Shown: positions 1 to 8,010 of the stretch, piece after piece
Layout of the letters: every line of letters begins with the position of its first letter
Numbering within the stretch: position 1 is the first letter of the stretch
From: an uncultured Chitinophagaceae bacterium
Lineage (GTDB): Bacteria > Bacteroidota > Bacteroidia > Chitinophagales > Chitinophagaceae
DNA: 51,259 nt
NCBI GenBank assembly: GCA_937858715.1
Contig: CALLZY010000031.1
Coordinates: forward strand, 1 to 51,259
Direction: 5' to 3'
Program-made: the position numbers and the translations under genes
The notes under the pieces: model-generated
What the model saw: the letters and a program-made list of their open reading frames with translations, nothing else
Told to the model about the DNA's origin: nothing
Database searches by the model: none

Positions 1-262
1 AATTACCAGGGCAAACGCATCTGAATACGACGAGTTTGGACACGGATGCCACGGATTAAACGGATTTACACGGAATTTTATCTTGCTTATAGTGAATGAA
101 CACGGATAATCCGCCTTCGGCGGATGCCGGATTTAAAAGCAATCCAACCCGATAGCTATCGGGTTATTCGCCTCAGCGAATAATATCTGTGTGTATCTAT
201 CCAATCTGTGGAATCCGTGTTCTATTTCACTATAATTTGGATGCGTTTGCCCTGCAATAATT
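1..262. repeat. Inverted-repeat intergenic element with nested hairpins
   Basis: A non-coding stretch bounded by near-identical inverted arms: AGGGCAAACGCATC at 8-21 and its exact reverse complement at 240-253, with further partial matches outside. A second inner pair (TATAGTGAA...GAACACGGAT near 88-107 and its complement near 215-236) lies inside. Between them are three hairpins: ATCCGCC/GGCGGAT at 109-125, a perfect 20-bp palindrome at 146-165, and ATTCGC/GCGAAT at 166-181. CACGGAT-like words recur. No transposase or convincing ORF is present. It resembles a MITE-like or dispersed intergenic repeat; the left arm may continue outside the window. Confidence 0.7.
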
Positions 263-300
263 ACACCTCATATTTAGAAAGGTGGGGAAAGGGATGTATT

Positions 301-978
301 TTATTCACCCAGCAAATCGGGTCGGCGTTCTTTTGTACGCTGAAGGGATTGCTCATGCCGCCATTCTTCAATCTTCTTATGGTCGCCGCTCATTAATATA
401 TCCGGCACTTTCCAACCTCTGAAATCAACCGGTCTTGTGTACACCGGCGGGGCCAGCAGGTCGTCCTGGAAAGAATCGGTAAGGGCAGAAGTTTCATCAT
501 TCAATACTCCCGGCAGCAGCCTTCCCACCGCATCAACTAAAATAGCAGCAGGAATTTCGCCACCACTCAAAACGTAATCACCAACTGATATTTCCATCGT
601 TATGAAATGATCTCTGATGCGCTGGTCAATTCCTTTATAATGGCCGCAAATGAGCAGCAGGTTTTGTTTTAGTGATAAACGGTTGGCTGTTTTCTGGTTG
701 AAGGTATTTCCGTCGGGGGTTAAGTATATTATTTCGTCAAACTTTCTGTTTTGCGAAAGTTCTTCGATGGCTTTTGTCAGTGGCTCACACATCATCACCA
801 TTCCGGCACCGCCGCCATACTGGTAATCGTCCACCTGGCCATAATCGTTTACGGCCCATTTACGCAGGTGATGAACAGCCACAGTAAGCAACCCTTTTTC
901 CTGTGCCCTTTTCATCATGCTGTGCTGCAGAGGGCTTTCTAATAATTCAGGTACAATTGAAATAATATCGATGTGCAT
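301..978 (-). CDS. trmD: tRNA (guanine-37-N1)-methyltransferase TrmD
   Basis: Cytosolic SpoU/TrmD-class enzyme that transfers a methyl group from S-adenosylmethionine to N1 of G37 next to the anticodon, preventing +1 frameshifting. The 225-residue protein has the usual family length and starts [13 protein letters not shown]. It shows the glycine-rich YGGGAGMVM segment, [14 protein letters not shown], and the knot motif [12 protein letters not shown], which form the SAM-binding trefoil knot. It is transcribed alone here; rimM and rpsP, its classical operon partners, lie about 28 kb away. A TATCTTTG -7 box ends four bases before the ATG, suggesting a nearly leaderless mRNA. Assignment is firm. 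Confidence 0.97.
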   Translation of the reverse strand: MHIDIISIVPELLESPLQHSMMKRAQEKGLLTVAVHHLRKWAVNDYGQVDDYQYGGGAGMVMMCEPLTKAIEELSQNRKFDEIIYLTPDGNTFNQKTANRLSLKQNLLLICGHYKGIDQRIRDHFITMEISVGDYVLSGGEIPAAILVDAVGRLLPGVLNDETSALTDSFQDDLLAPPVYTRPVDFRGWKVPDILMSGDHKKIEEWRHEQSLQRTKERRPDLLGE

Positions 979-982
979 GTGG

Positions 983-990
983 CAAAGATA
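983..990 (-). promoter_or_regulatory. -7 promoter box for trmD (TATCTTTG)
   Basis: Read on the minus strand this is TATCTTTG, a perfect match to the Bacteroidota -7 consensus TAnnTTTG. It ends four bases before the trmD ATG, so transcription would begin at or next to the start codon. No clear -33 TTG was identified. Confidence 0.55.
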
Positions 991-1002
991 GCTACCCGTT
1001 TA

Positions 1003-1030
1003 TTGACTTAAATAGACAAAAGTAATTTTG
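1003..1030 (+). promoter_or_regulatory. Promoter for the small membrane protein gene
   Basis: TTG at 1003-1005 is followed after 17 bases by TAATTTTG at 1023-1030, matching TTG-N17-23-TAnnTTTG of Bacteroidota. The box lies 33 bases before the ATG at 1064 and is divergent from the trmD promoter. Confidence 0.5.
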
Positions 1031-1063
1031 CTAACTTTAATAAAGTCGGACTGACTCTTCAGT

Positions 1064-1303
1064 ATGGAAGAAATTATTGGAATCATTATAATTCGATCAC
1101 TGATAAGTACTCTTGGGCAAACAACCAGATATTTATTTTTTAGACTTTTAGGAAAGAAAAAGCCATTCAAATCATATGCATATCAAGCTAAGAATGAATA
1201 TAAAGATTTGGAAAAGATGATGTCTCAGGACTTTCTAAATAAATTAGTCGGTTTTATTGTTTTATTTTTTCTGGTTATTACTTGTGTTGGCATTTTTTTA
1301 TAG
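1064..1303 (+). CDS. Small two-helix membrane protein of unknown function
   Basis: A 79-residue protein with a hydrophobic N-terminal helix (about residues 4-28), a basic and polar middle (GKKKPFKSYAYQAKNEYKD) and a second strong transmembrane helix at about 60-79 ending at the C-terminus. The polar loop is Lys-rich, so it probably stays in the cytoplasm. It stands alone, divergent from trmD, behind a good TTG/TAnnTTTG promoter, which is the main reason for calling it a gene. It has no recognisable enzymatic motif, and I cannot assign a function. Confidence 0.6.
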   Translation: MEEIIGIIIIRSLISTLGQTTRYLFFRLLGKKKPFKSYAYQAKNEYKDLEKMMSQDFLNKLVGFIVLFFLVITCVGIFL

Positions 1304-1347
1304 TTTCTGATACAGGCAGCAAAACAAAGATTTATTCTGGTTAGATG

Positions 1348-1422
1348 CTACAAAAGAGAAACCCCTTGGGAACAAGGGGTCGTTACAGAAACAAAAACCA
1401 ACATTAACTCATAGCATGAGTT
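1348..1422 (-). terminator. Terminator hairpins downstream of the cbb3 locus
   Basis: Two hairpins follow the last cco-locus gene on the minus strand: AACTCAT/ATGAGTT (1406-1422, 3-base loop) and ACCCCTTG/CAAGGGGT (1361-1380, 4-base loop). The second is followed on the minus strand by the T-rich TTTCTCTTTTG. The intergenic stretch 1304-1554 shows nothing else recognisable. Confidence 0.6.
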
Positions 1423-1554
1423 GTATAAGTGTAAATACTTTCACCTGGATGCGAAACTATACCAGAGAGGTATTACTGTTTTTGATAATTGTCATCTTGT
1501 GTAATGATTATCGTCAGCAACGGAAAATAGCCGGGACTTGTTCATTCTGAACAC

Positions 1555-2268
1555 TTAAGGGTGACATTCGATAGCCGCTCCGGGAGACTGGGGCAGCTCG
1601 GGACTGATATAAGGAATACCGAGGTTGAGTCCCCGTAGAATAAGGATAATGCCAACAGCGGTAACAAACAAGGGCACTAATTTTTGTATTGAGATGCGCA
1701 ACTCAGGTTTTATTAACTGACCGGCATAGCCCACCAGCATCATAGCCGGAAGTGTGCCTGCACCAAACATTGCCATGAAGACCACACTGTCTGCAATTTG
1801 CGTAAACGATAATGTAGCAGCAATAGCCACATAGACCATACCGCAGGGCAACAGGCCATTGGCCATGCCCATCAGGTAAAAACCAGATGGCTTATTTGCT
1901 TTTCTTAGAAGCTTACTGATTATTTTTTGAATAACACTATAGAAGCGGTTGAGCAGTTTTATCTGTAAAGTATATTGACGGAGAAAGTACAGCAGGGCCA
2001 GAATCAAAACAATAATGCCGAGTGATATGGAAAACCATTGCTGGTATCCGTTTATATAAATCCTTCTTCCGGCCAGACCAAATACAAATCCAATAGCTGC
2101 GTAGGTGGTTATTCTGCCCAGTTGATACATGAACAGAGCAAACAGCTTTGATAATTTTGAGTAATGATGAACAGGCAAAGCCAGGCTTAGCGGGCCGCAC
2201 ATACCAATACAATGGAAACTGCCTGCGGCACCCAGGGTGAAACCTGCTATAATAACAGGCCAGGTCAT
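1555..2268 (-). CDS. DsbD/TauE-like membrane protein of the cbb3 assembly locus
   Basis: A 237-residue integral inner-membrane protein with about six hydrophobic helices. Near the N-terminus it has GAAGSFHCIGMCGP, the His/Cys/Met signature of the DsbD_2 (UreH-like, sulfite exporter TauE/SafE clan) proteins that commonly accompany cbb3 oxidase genes. Those residues could bind or move copper or thiol-linked electrons; this role is inferred from family and neighbours. Its ATG overlaps the ccoH stop by one base (TAATG), so it is translationally coupled and last in the operon. The C-terminal tail ends in a short Cys/His segment. Exact substrate is unknown. Confidence 0.75.
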   Translation of the reverse strand: MTWPVIIAGFTLGAAGSFHCIGMCGPLSLALPVHHYSKLSKLFALFMYQLGRITTYAAIGFVFGLAGRRIYINGYQQWFSISLGIIVLILALLYFLRQYTLQIKLLNRFYSVIQKIISKLLRKANKPSGFYLMGMANGLLPCGMVYVAIAATLSFTQIADSVVFMAMFGAGTLPAMMLVGYAGQLIKPELRISIQKLVPLFVTAVGIILILRGLNLGIPYISPELPQSPGAAIECHP

Positions 2269-2699
2269 TACTTAACTGTTAGGTTTTTTTCAGTGTAGTA
2301 TTCCTTGCCGGATTTTGCCCAACGGATTTTTACAGTGTAATCGCCAGATGAAATATTGGTAAACAGCTGGGAGGCCTGTTCGTCAGCCTGTAATTGAAAT
2401 TTTTTGTCTTTGTTCTTATCATAAGCGCAGTAAAAGAAAACTTCTCCAGTTAAGGGCTGGCCTTTCATCTCAGCTGGCAATTGCATTTGAATACCCTGTA
2501 CAGTTTGATAAAATGAAACAGGCGCCGACAATGAATCTGCGGCTGCACTTGCATCAATAATCTGCTGGTAACGCAACTCCTGTTTGTAATAGTCGGTTTC
2601 TACAAGGTCATAGTTAGTTGACATGGATTTATATACAAGGAAGAACATTCCTGCACCAAAGACAATAAAAACCAATAGCAACCTGTTGCCCCAATTCAT
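2268..2699 (-). CDS. ccoH: cbb3 oxidase assembly protein CcoH/FixH
   Basis: A 143-residue protein with one N-terminal transmembrane helix (about 7-25) and a periplasmic domain. The start MNWGNRLLLVFIVF and the following YKSMSTNYDLVETDYYKQE segment are characteristic of FixH/CcoH, needed for assembly and stability of the cbb3-type oxidase. It lies 19 bases after ccoG and overlaps the next membrane-protein gene by one base, in the standard ccoGH order. Family recognition rests on the N-terminal motif and context, since the periplasmic part is poorly conserved. Confidence 0.88.
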   Translation of the reverse strand: MNWGNRLLLVFIVFGAGMFFLVYKSMSTNYDLVETDYYKQELRYQQIIDASAAADSLSAPVSFYQTVQGIQMQLPAEMKGQPLTGEVFFYCAYDKNKDKKFQLQADEQASQLFTNISSGDYTVKIRWAKSGKEYYTEKNLTVK

Positions 2700-2718
2700 A
2701 CTTCTGTTTTTGGATTAG

Positions 2719-4161
2719 CTAAAACTTAAATGGCCCGATAAAGTTAGTCTTTAATGTCGTAATCCGCTTATCACCACTGTAAAGGCCCACCTTAACGGTA
2801 ATCTTTGTTTCTTTAACAAAATCCTTTTTCAGCACTACGAAGAAAGTACCTGTTGCCTGTTCTTCTTTATTCAGGATGATTTGCGGATTGCCCACCATCT
2901 GAATGGTACCAGCCTGCCCTGCATCTCCTTCAAGTTTCAGGGTTACCGGCATATCATGAACAGTCTTGTTAATGATTTTAATATTGAAAAGATTTGATAA
3001 GCTGTCAGTTCCTTTTTCCTGGTAAAGTGTATTGCCTTTTGACCTGATAATGGTTCCATCAATGTCTTTACGACTCAACAGCAGGAGGGTGAGCAAGGTT
3101 CCTAAAATAAGAAGCACCACTGTATAGAACTTCATTCTCAAGGTATATTGAAGTTGCTTTCCTTCTGCAATACCATTTTCCGATGCATACCTGACAAGTC
3201 CTTTTGGTTTGTTTATGGCCACCATCATACTGTTGCAGGCATCAATACAAGCTGTACAGCCCACACATTCAAGCTGAGTGCCATTGCGGATATCAATACC
3301 GGTAGGACAGACTTTTACACACTGGAAACAGTCAATACAATCGCCTTGTGTAACTTCTGCCGTCTGGTTCTTTTTATATTTTCCGCGGGGTTCACCTCTT
3401 TTGTAGTCGTAGGCAACAACCATCGAGTTAGGGTCGAGCAGCACACTTTGTAAACGTCCATAAGGACAAGCAACGGTACAGGCCTGCTCACGGAAGAAAG
3501 CATAAACCGCATAAAACACTAAGGAAAAAATCAGTATTGCAAAAAAACCTACAATATGTTCACTAACTGGTTCTGTGATGATTTTCTTCAGTTCATCTAT
3601 TCCAATGATGTAGGCAAGGAAGAAATTGGCAATAATGAAAGACAGCAGGAAGAAAACCACATGCTTTATTATTTTTTTTGTGGTTTTTGCTGAAGTCCAG
3701 GGGCCGTTATTAAGCAGTTTTTGTTTGGGCCCATCACCTTCAATCAGGTATTCCACTTTCCGGAAAAGCATTTCCATGAAAATCGTTTGCGGGCAAACCC
3801 AACCGCAGAACAAGCGGCCAAATGCGGCAGTGAAGAGAACAATGATTACAATCAGGGTAACCATCGTAAGGCCAAAGATTACAAAGTCCTGTGGCCAGAA
3901 GATTTTTCCAAAAATGATAAACCTGGCATCGGGGATATTGAACAGGAATAAAGGCCTGCCATTAATCTTTATAAATGGGAGGATAAAAAAGAGAGCGAAG
4001 AAGCCCCAGCTTACCACCGTTCGAATGTTGTAGAACCGTCCTTTTGGTTTGTGGGCATATACCCAATTCCTCTTTCCTTTCTCGTCAACTGTTGCTATTC
4101 TGTCTCTGAACGATTCGGCTGTTTCGTCGATATGGTCAGCTTTCCGGGTTTCTTCGCTCAT
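2719..4161 (-). CDS. ccoG: cbb3 oxidase accessory ferredoxin CcoG/FixG
   Basis: A 480-residue polyferredoxin-like membrane protein. It has an N-terminal cytoplasmic segment, several transmembrane helices with CGWVCPQT (about 120) and ACTVACPYG, two 4Fe-4S ferredoxin motifs (CIDCFQCVKVCP and CVGCTACIDAC), another helix, and a C-terminal immunoglobulin-like domain of about 110 residues. This is the full CcoG/FixG/RdxA layout. The family is linked to Cu(II) reduction before insertion of CuB into the cbb3 oxidase. It sits 14 bases after ccoP and 19 bases before ccoH. Confidence 0.95.
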   Translation of the reverse strand: MSEETRKADHIDETAESFRDRIATVDEKGKRNWVYAHKPKGRFYNIRTVVSWGFFALFFILPFIKINGRPLFLFNIPDARFIIFGKIFWPQDFVIFGLTMVTLIVIIVLFTAAFGRLFCGWVCPQTIFMEMLFRKVEYLIEGDGPKQKLLNNGPWTSAKTTKKIIKHVVFFLLSFIIANFFLAYIIGIDELKKIITEPVSEHIVGFFAILIFSLVFYAVYAFFREQACTVACPYGRLQSVLLDPNSMVVAYDYKRGEPRGKYKKNQTAEVTQGDCIDCFQCVKVCPTGIDIRNGTQLECVGCTACIDACNSMMVAINKPKGLVRYASENGIAEGKQLQYTLRMKFYTVVLLILGTLLTLLLLSRKDIDGTIIRSKGNTLYQEKGTDSLSNLFNIKIINKTVHDMPVTLKLEGDAGQAGTIQMVGNPQIILNKEEQATGTFFVVLKKDFVKETKITVKVGLYSGDKRITTLKTNFIGPFKF

Positions 4162-4175
4162 AAAAAACTATATTA

Positions 4176-5384
4176 TTATTTCTTCAAAGTATCTGTCGCT
4201 GCTTTTTTTACGGTGTCAGCAACTGGGGCAGCCTCTTGCTTATACTCTTTGGCCTCTGCTTCTTTGTCTTTACCTTTTGCAGCGGGTTTCAAAGATTTTA
4301 CGTAGCTGGCTACTTGTGCCATTTCTTTGGCGGATAGCTGGTTGGCCCAGGCCTGCATACCTTTTCCGGTACGTCCGCCATTTTTCACTACTGCAAATAC
4401 GGCCTTAATTGTACCATCTCCGTTTATCCAATAGTTGTCAGTCAGGTTGGGTCCAATACCCGGTGCACCATTTACAAGACCACTGCCATCTGTACCGTGA
4501 CAGGTACTGCAAAAGCCTGGTTTTTCAAAAATTGCTTTACCGGCATCTAAATCTGCGGCAGCACTAAGATATGTAACACTGTTCTCGTCAATGGCGTCGC
4601 CTTTTGTTTTAAGGTATTCCTGTACGCTTGCATCAAGTTTAGCTTGTGAAATTTTCAGCTCTTCTGCTGGCAGCGGCGCTGTATGCGATATGTGGTAGCG
4701 CCACAGGTAAATAGCCGCAAAGATGATAGTGAAATAAAATCCATATAACCACCAGCCGGGCAGGCGGTTGTTCAGTTCACGAATGCCATCATAGTCATGT
4801 CCGAGGTCCAGATCAGCCTCTTCGCTTGAAGGCCGCAGACTGTTGAATTTATCCCACCATGAAAGCTTGTCTTTCTCAGCAGCTACTGCTTCGGCTGAGC
4901 CGGCGGCATAGCCACCACCTGCTGCAGCAAGTACCCTGTTCTTTTCTTTTTTCAACAGCGATTTTACATTTAACAGCAACCCGATTATTACGAGAAGTTC
5001 AATGAACAATACTGCTATCATAATGTAAAATGTAGTTGGAGCCATTCCTGCTATATTCTTTGTTTGTGGAGCAGCATCAGCGGCAGTTGCAGCATCCTGG
5101 GCAAAAAGAGCAGGGGCAGAAAGTATCAGGAACAAAAAGGCAACGGTGGTCAATGTTCCCTGGCTGAGTTTTTTCTGTTTCATCTTAAGTTCGGCTGAAC
5201 CGGTTACCATGCTTGCTAATACGCCGATGATAACTAAAAGCAATAACATGAATATAATTAAAGTAACAGCCATCGGGTTACTGAACATGGACGGAGCCGG
5301 AGGGCCTGCGGCCCATACAGGCTGCACACCCAGCATTAACATGGCTGCCAATAACCCTTTTACGTATTTTGATTTGTTTTGCAT
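4176..5384 (-). CDS. ccoP: cbb3 oxidase subunit III (CcoP), mono-haem form
   Basis: Membrane-anchored cytochrome c subunit that passes electrons to the cbb3 catalytic core. The 402-residue protein begins with a signal-like segment and two or three extra hydrophobic helices (to about residue 140), followed by the typical CcoP anchor (NRLPGWWLYGFYFTIIFA) and a cytochrome c domain with one CSTCH haem site at 292-296 and a probable Met ligand in GKGMQAW (about 343). Classical proteobacterial CcoP carries two haems; only one CxxCH is present here. The C-terminal tail is Lys/Glu/Ala-rich. Genes ccoQ and ccoG flank it within 15 bases. Confidence 0.93.
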   Translation of the reverse strand: MQNKSKYVKGLLAAMLMLGVQPVWAAGPPAPSMFSNPMAVTLIIFMLLLLVIIGVLASMVTGSAELKMKQKKLSQGTLTTVAFLFLILSAPALFAQDAATAADAAPQTKNIAGMAPTTFYIMIAVLFIELLVIIGLLLNVKSLLKKEKNRVLAAAGGGYAAGSAEAVAAEKDKLSWWDKFNSLRPSSEEADLDLGHDYDGIRELNNRLPGWWLYGFYFTIIFAAIYLWRYHISHTAPLPAEELKISQAKLDASVQEYLKTKGDAIDENSVTYLSAAADLDAGKAIFEKPGFCSTCHGTDGSGLVNGAPGIGPNLTDNYWINGDGTIKAVFAVVKNGGRTGKGMQAWANQLSAKEMAQVASYVKSLKPAAKGKDKEAEAKEYKQEAAPVADTVKKAATDTLKK

Positions 5385-5394
5385 ATTTAAAACA

Positions 5395-5574
5395 TTACTG
5401 GTTAGTTGAATTCTGGTTATCTAACGGAATCTTGCTTACCTCATCAAAGTCGCTCTTTTTTGTTTTAAACACCCATGTGAGCATTACAACAAAAAACAGG
5501 AAGAAGATGAGCAAAGACACAAGCCCGAGAATGCTTACACCGCTTACTTTTTCTAAATAATGAATAAATTTCAT
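5395..5574 (-). CDS. ccoQ: cbb3 oxidase small subunit CcoQ/FixQ
   Basis: A 59-residue ORF read directly from the gap between ccoNO and ccoP. It starts MKFIHYLEKVSGV, has one strong transmembrane helix (ILGLVSLLIFFLFFVVMLTW) and a polar tail beginning KTKKSDFDEV. Size, topology and position (9 bases after ccoNO and 10 bases before ccoP) are those of CcoQ/FixQ, the small single-helix subunit that stabilises the cbb3 complex. Sequence conservation in this family is low, so the call leans on context. Confidence 0.85.
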   Translation of the reverse strand: MKFIHYLEKVSGVSILGLVSLLIFFLFFVVMLTWVFKTKKSDFDEVSKIPLDNQNSTNQ

Positions 5575-5583
5575 TTTCAGTGT

Positions 5584-7713
5584 TTATTTGGTTTCAGCGA
5601 TCGGTTTGGGCTCATTTTTAATGTCGCGGCCAAGACGCTGCAGGTAGGCAATCAATGCAAGAATCTCCCTGTCAGCAGGAATTTCAATGCCGTCTTTTTT
5701 CAAACTTGCTGCAATCCCTTCAGCCTGTTTTGCCAGGTCAGCATTGGCAACCTGGTCATATCCTTTTTCATACGGAACACCCAGTGTTCTCATTGCCCTT
5801 ATCTTGGCAGGAGTAGAACTTACATCAAGTGTTCTCTTGAATAACCAGATATACCTTGGCATAATTGAGCCTGGAGTTGTTGATCTTGGATCGTACATAT
5901 GGTTAAAGTGCCATGAATCTGGCCTTACACCACCTTCTCTTGCCAAATCCGGACCAGTACGTTTGCTTCCCCACTGGAACGGATGGTCATATACAAACTC
6001 ACCGGCTTTTGAATACTCGCCGTAACGTTTTACCTCATCCCGGAAAGGACGTATCATTTGAGAGTGACAAACATAACAGCCTTCACGGATGTAAATGTCC
6101 CTTCCCTGCAATTCAAGAGGTGTGTAAGGTTTTACACTTGCAATTGTTGGAACATTTGACTTAACAAGGAATGTTGGAATAATCTGTACCAAACCACCAA
6201 TGGCCACAAGAATTAAGCTAAGTACCAGCATGGTAACCGGCTTCCTTTCGATTATTCTGTGCCAGTATTCTTTACCATGATGGGCTTCTTTTACCAATGG
6301 AGCTGCTTCAGCTTCTTCGTTGGCGATAAACTTACCCTGTGCAACGGTTTTCCAGATGTTGTAAACCATCATTAATGCACCTACGAGGTATAAACCGCCA
6401 CCCACACTTCTTGCCCAGTACATTGGCTTAATGTTGGCAACAGTTTGCATGAATTCAAACTTCAGTCTTCCATCAGGTTCAAACTGTTTCCACATAATGC
6501 TTTGCTCAAAACCAGCCCAGTATAATGGCACAGCATACAGAATGATACCGATGGTGCCCAGCCAGAAGTGGTTTGTGGCTAATTTCTTAGAATACAGGTT
6601 AGTTCCCCACATTTTAGGAATCATGTAGTAAAGGATAGCAAAGGCGATGAAGCCGTTCCATCCCAAACCACCAATGTGTACGTGGGCAATTGTCCAGTCA
6701 CTGAAGTGAGATATAGCGTTTACATTTTTCAAACTCAGCAATGGACCTTCCAGTGTACTCATACCATAGCAGGTAACGGCAACAACCATAAATTTCAGAA
6801 CGGGATCTTCCCTTACCTTATCCCAGGCGCCACGCAATGTGAACAGACCGTTAAGCATACCACCCCAGCTTGGAGCAATAAGCATTAATGAGAATACAGT
6901 ACCTAGTGACTGAGCCCAGTCAGGCAATGCAGTATATAACAGGTGGTGCGGACCAGCCCAGATATAAATAAAAATTAAAGCCCAGAAGTGGATGATCGAA
7001 AGCCTGTAAGAATAAACAGGACGATTAGCTGCTTTGGGCAGGAAGTAATACATCAAACCGAGCACCGGTGTGGTAAGGAAGAAAGCCACGGCATTGTGAC
7101 CATACCACCACTGCACCAGGGCATCCTGTACACCAGCGTACCAGCTATAGCTCTTGAAGAGAGAAACCGGAATTTCGATTGAGTTAACAATATGCAGCAT
7201 GGCAACAGTAACCCATGTGGCGATGTAGAACCAGATAGCCACATAAAGGTGCTTTTCCCTTCTTTTGAGGATGGTGCCAAACATATTGATACCAAATACC
7301 ACCCAAATAAGAGTGATAGCAATATCAATTGGCCATTCCAGCTCTGCGTACTCTTTACCGGTTGTCATACCGAGCAGAAGTGTGATTGCCGCAGCGGCGA
7401 TAATTAACTGCCAGCCCCAGAAATGAATCCAGCTTAGTTTATCGCTGAACATGCGGGCTTTTAATAAACGCTGCAGGGAATAATAAATGCCTGCGAAAGA
7501 GGCATTACCCACAAAGGCAAAAATGATTGCGTTAGTGTGCAACGGACGGAGCCTTCCAAATGTGGTAGGAGCAAGATTCAGACTGATAGCCGGATAATAA
7601 ATCTGGATAGCAGCCCATAACCCTGCCAGCATACCAACAATACCGAAGATAATTGTGGCTATTCCAAAAGCCTTAACTATCTTATTGTCGTAATAAAACT
7701 TTTCTACTTGCAT
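5584..7713 (-). CDS. ccoNO: Fused cbb3 oxidase subunits I and II (CcoN-CcoO)
   Basis: Catalytic core of the high-affinity terminal oxidase, reducing O2 to water with proton pumping. Residues 1 to about 480 form the multi-helix CcoN haem-copper domain, with His-bearing segments such as RPLHTNAIIFAF, WWYGHNAV, AGPHHLLYTALP and DWTIAHVHIGGLGWNG. After a helix near 500, the C-terminal part is CcoO, with ELQGRDIYIREGC and the CYVCH haem c site at 546-550. The fusion into 709 residues is a known Bacteroidota arrangement, whereas proteobacteria encode two proteins. ccoS ends 15 bases upstream and ccoQ follows 9 bases downstream. Confidence 0.97.
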   Translation of the reverse strand: MQVEKFYYDNKIVKAFGIATIIFGIVGMLAGLWAAIQIYYPAISLNLAPTTFGRLRPLHTNAIIFAFVGNASFAGIYYSLQRLLKARMFSDKLSWIHFWGWQLIIAAAAITLLLGMTTGKEYAELEWPIDIAITLIWVVFGINMFGTILKRREKHLYVAIWFYIATWVTVAMLHIVNSIEIPVSLFKSYSWYAGVQDALVQWWYGHNAVAFFLTTPVLGLMYYFLPKAANRPVYSYRLSIIHFWALIFIYIWAGPHHLLYTALPDWAQSLGTVFSLMLIAPSWGGMLNGLFTLRGAWDKVREDPVLKFMVVAVTCYGMSTLEGPLLSLKNVNAISHFSDWTIAHVHIGGLGWNGFIAFAILYYMIPKMWGTNLYSKKLATNHFWLGTIGIILYAVPLYWAGFEQSIMWKQFEPDGRLKFEFMQTVANIKPMYWARSVGGGLYLVGALMMVYNIWKTVAQGKFIANEEAEAAPLVKEAHHGKEYWHRIIERKPVTMLVLSLILVAIGGLVQIIPTFLVKSNVPTIASVKPYTPLELQGRDIYIREGCYVCHSQMIRPFRDEVKRYGEYSKAGEFVYDHPFQWGSKRTGPDLAREGGVRPDSWHFNHMYDPRSTTPGSIMPRYIWLFKRTLDVSSTPAKIRAMRTLGVPYEKGYDQVANADLAKQAEGIAASLKKDGIEIPADREILALIAYLQRLGRDIKNEPKPIAETK

Positions 7714-7728
7714 ACGCTGGTTTGATTT

Positions 7729-7896
7729 TTATTTATTATTTGGTTTTGGTTGAGCAGGTTTGTCGTCAAAAAGAATGCGGGAGGCAGGGGAGATGTCGTC
7801 TTCAAACTGGCCGGTTTTGGTACCCCACAAGAATGCGAACAGGAAAATTCCTGCTACGCTGATACTGGCAATCAACAGTATAAGAATTACACTCAT
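7729..7896 (-). CDS. ccoS: cbb3 oxidase maturation protein CcoS
   Basis: A 55-residue ORF read from the gap between ccoI and ccoNO. It starts MSVILILLIASISVAG, continues through one transmembrane helix to FLFAFLWGTKTGQFEDD, then has the conserved SPASRILFDD segment. These are hallmarks of CcoS, the small single-helix protein needed for haem b and copper insertion into the cbb3 oxidase. Its stop is 15 bases before ccoNO; ccoI ends 114 bases upstream. The ATG at 7896 is the only in-frame Met after a stop. Confidence 0.92.
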   Translation of the reverse strand: MSVILILLIASISVAGIFLFAFLWGTKTGQFEDDISPASRILFDDKPAQPKPNNK

Positions 7897-7947
7897 GCCT
7901 GGTTTTTTGAACCGTGTAAAAGTATTTTCGGAGGTTCCGGTCGTGGG

Positions 7948-7959
7948 TAATAAATATCA
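7948..7959 (-). promoter_or_regulatory. Imperfect Fnr-like palindrome upstream of ccoS
   Basis: On the minus strand this reads TGAT-ATTT-ATTA, one base off TGAT-N4-ATCA. A near -7 box (TACTTTTA, minus, 7924-7917) would start transcription about 41 bases from its centre, the class II activator spacing. It lies 52 bases before the ccoS ATG. One mismatch makes this a weak candidate. Confidence 0.3.
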
Positions 7960-8010
7960 CCACCCGAACTGATTTTTGTCATCCCTTCGTAAAAATATTT
8001 TAAAAAAACA

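Noticed and set aside
1-262. Insertion sequence
   Set aside because: No transposase frame between the inverted arms and the element is too short.
208-396. Small plus-strand ORF at the left end
   Set aside because: Starts in the inverted-repeat element and runs into the 3' end of trmD in antisense; no family features.
3626-4033. 135-codon plus-strand ORF opposite ccoG
   Set aside because: Antisense to conserved ferredoxin-motif coding sequence, no own features.
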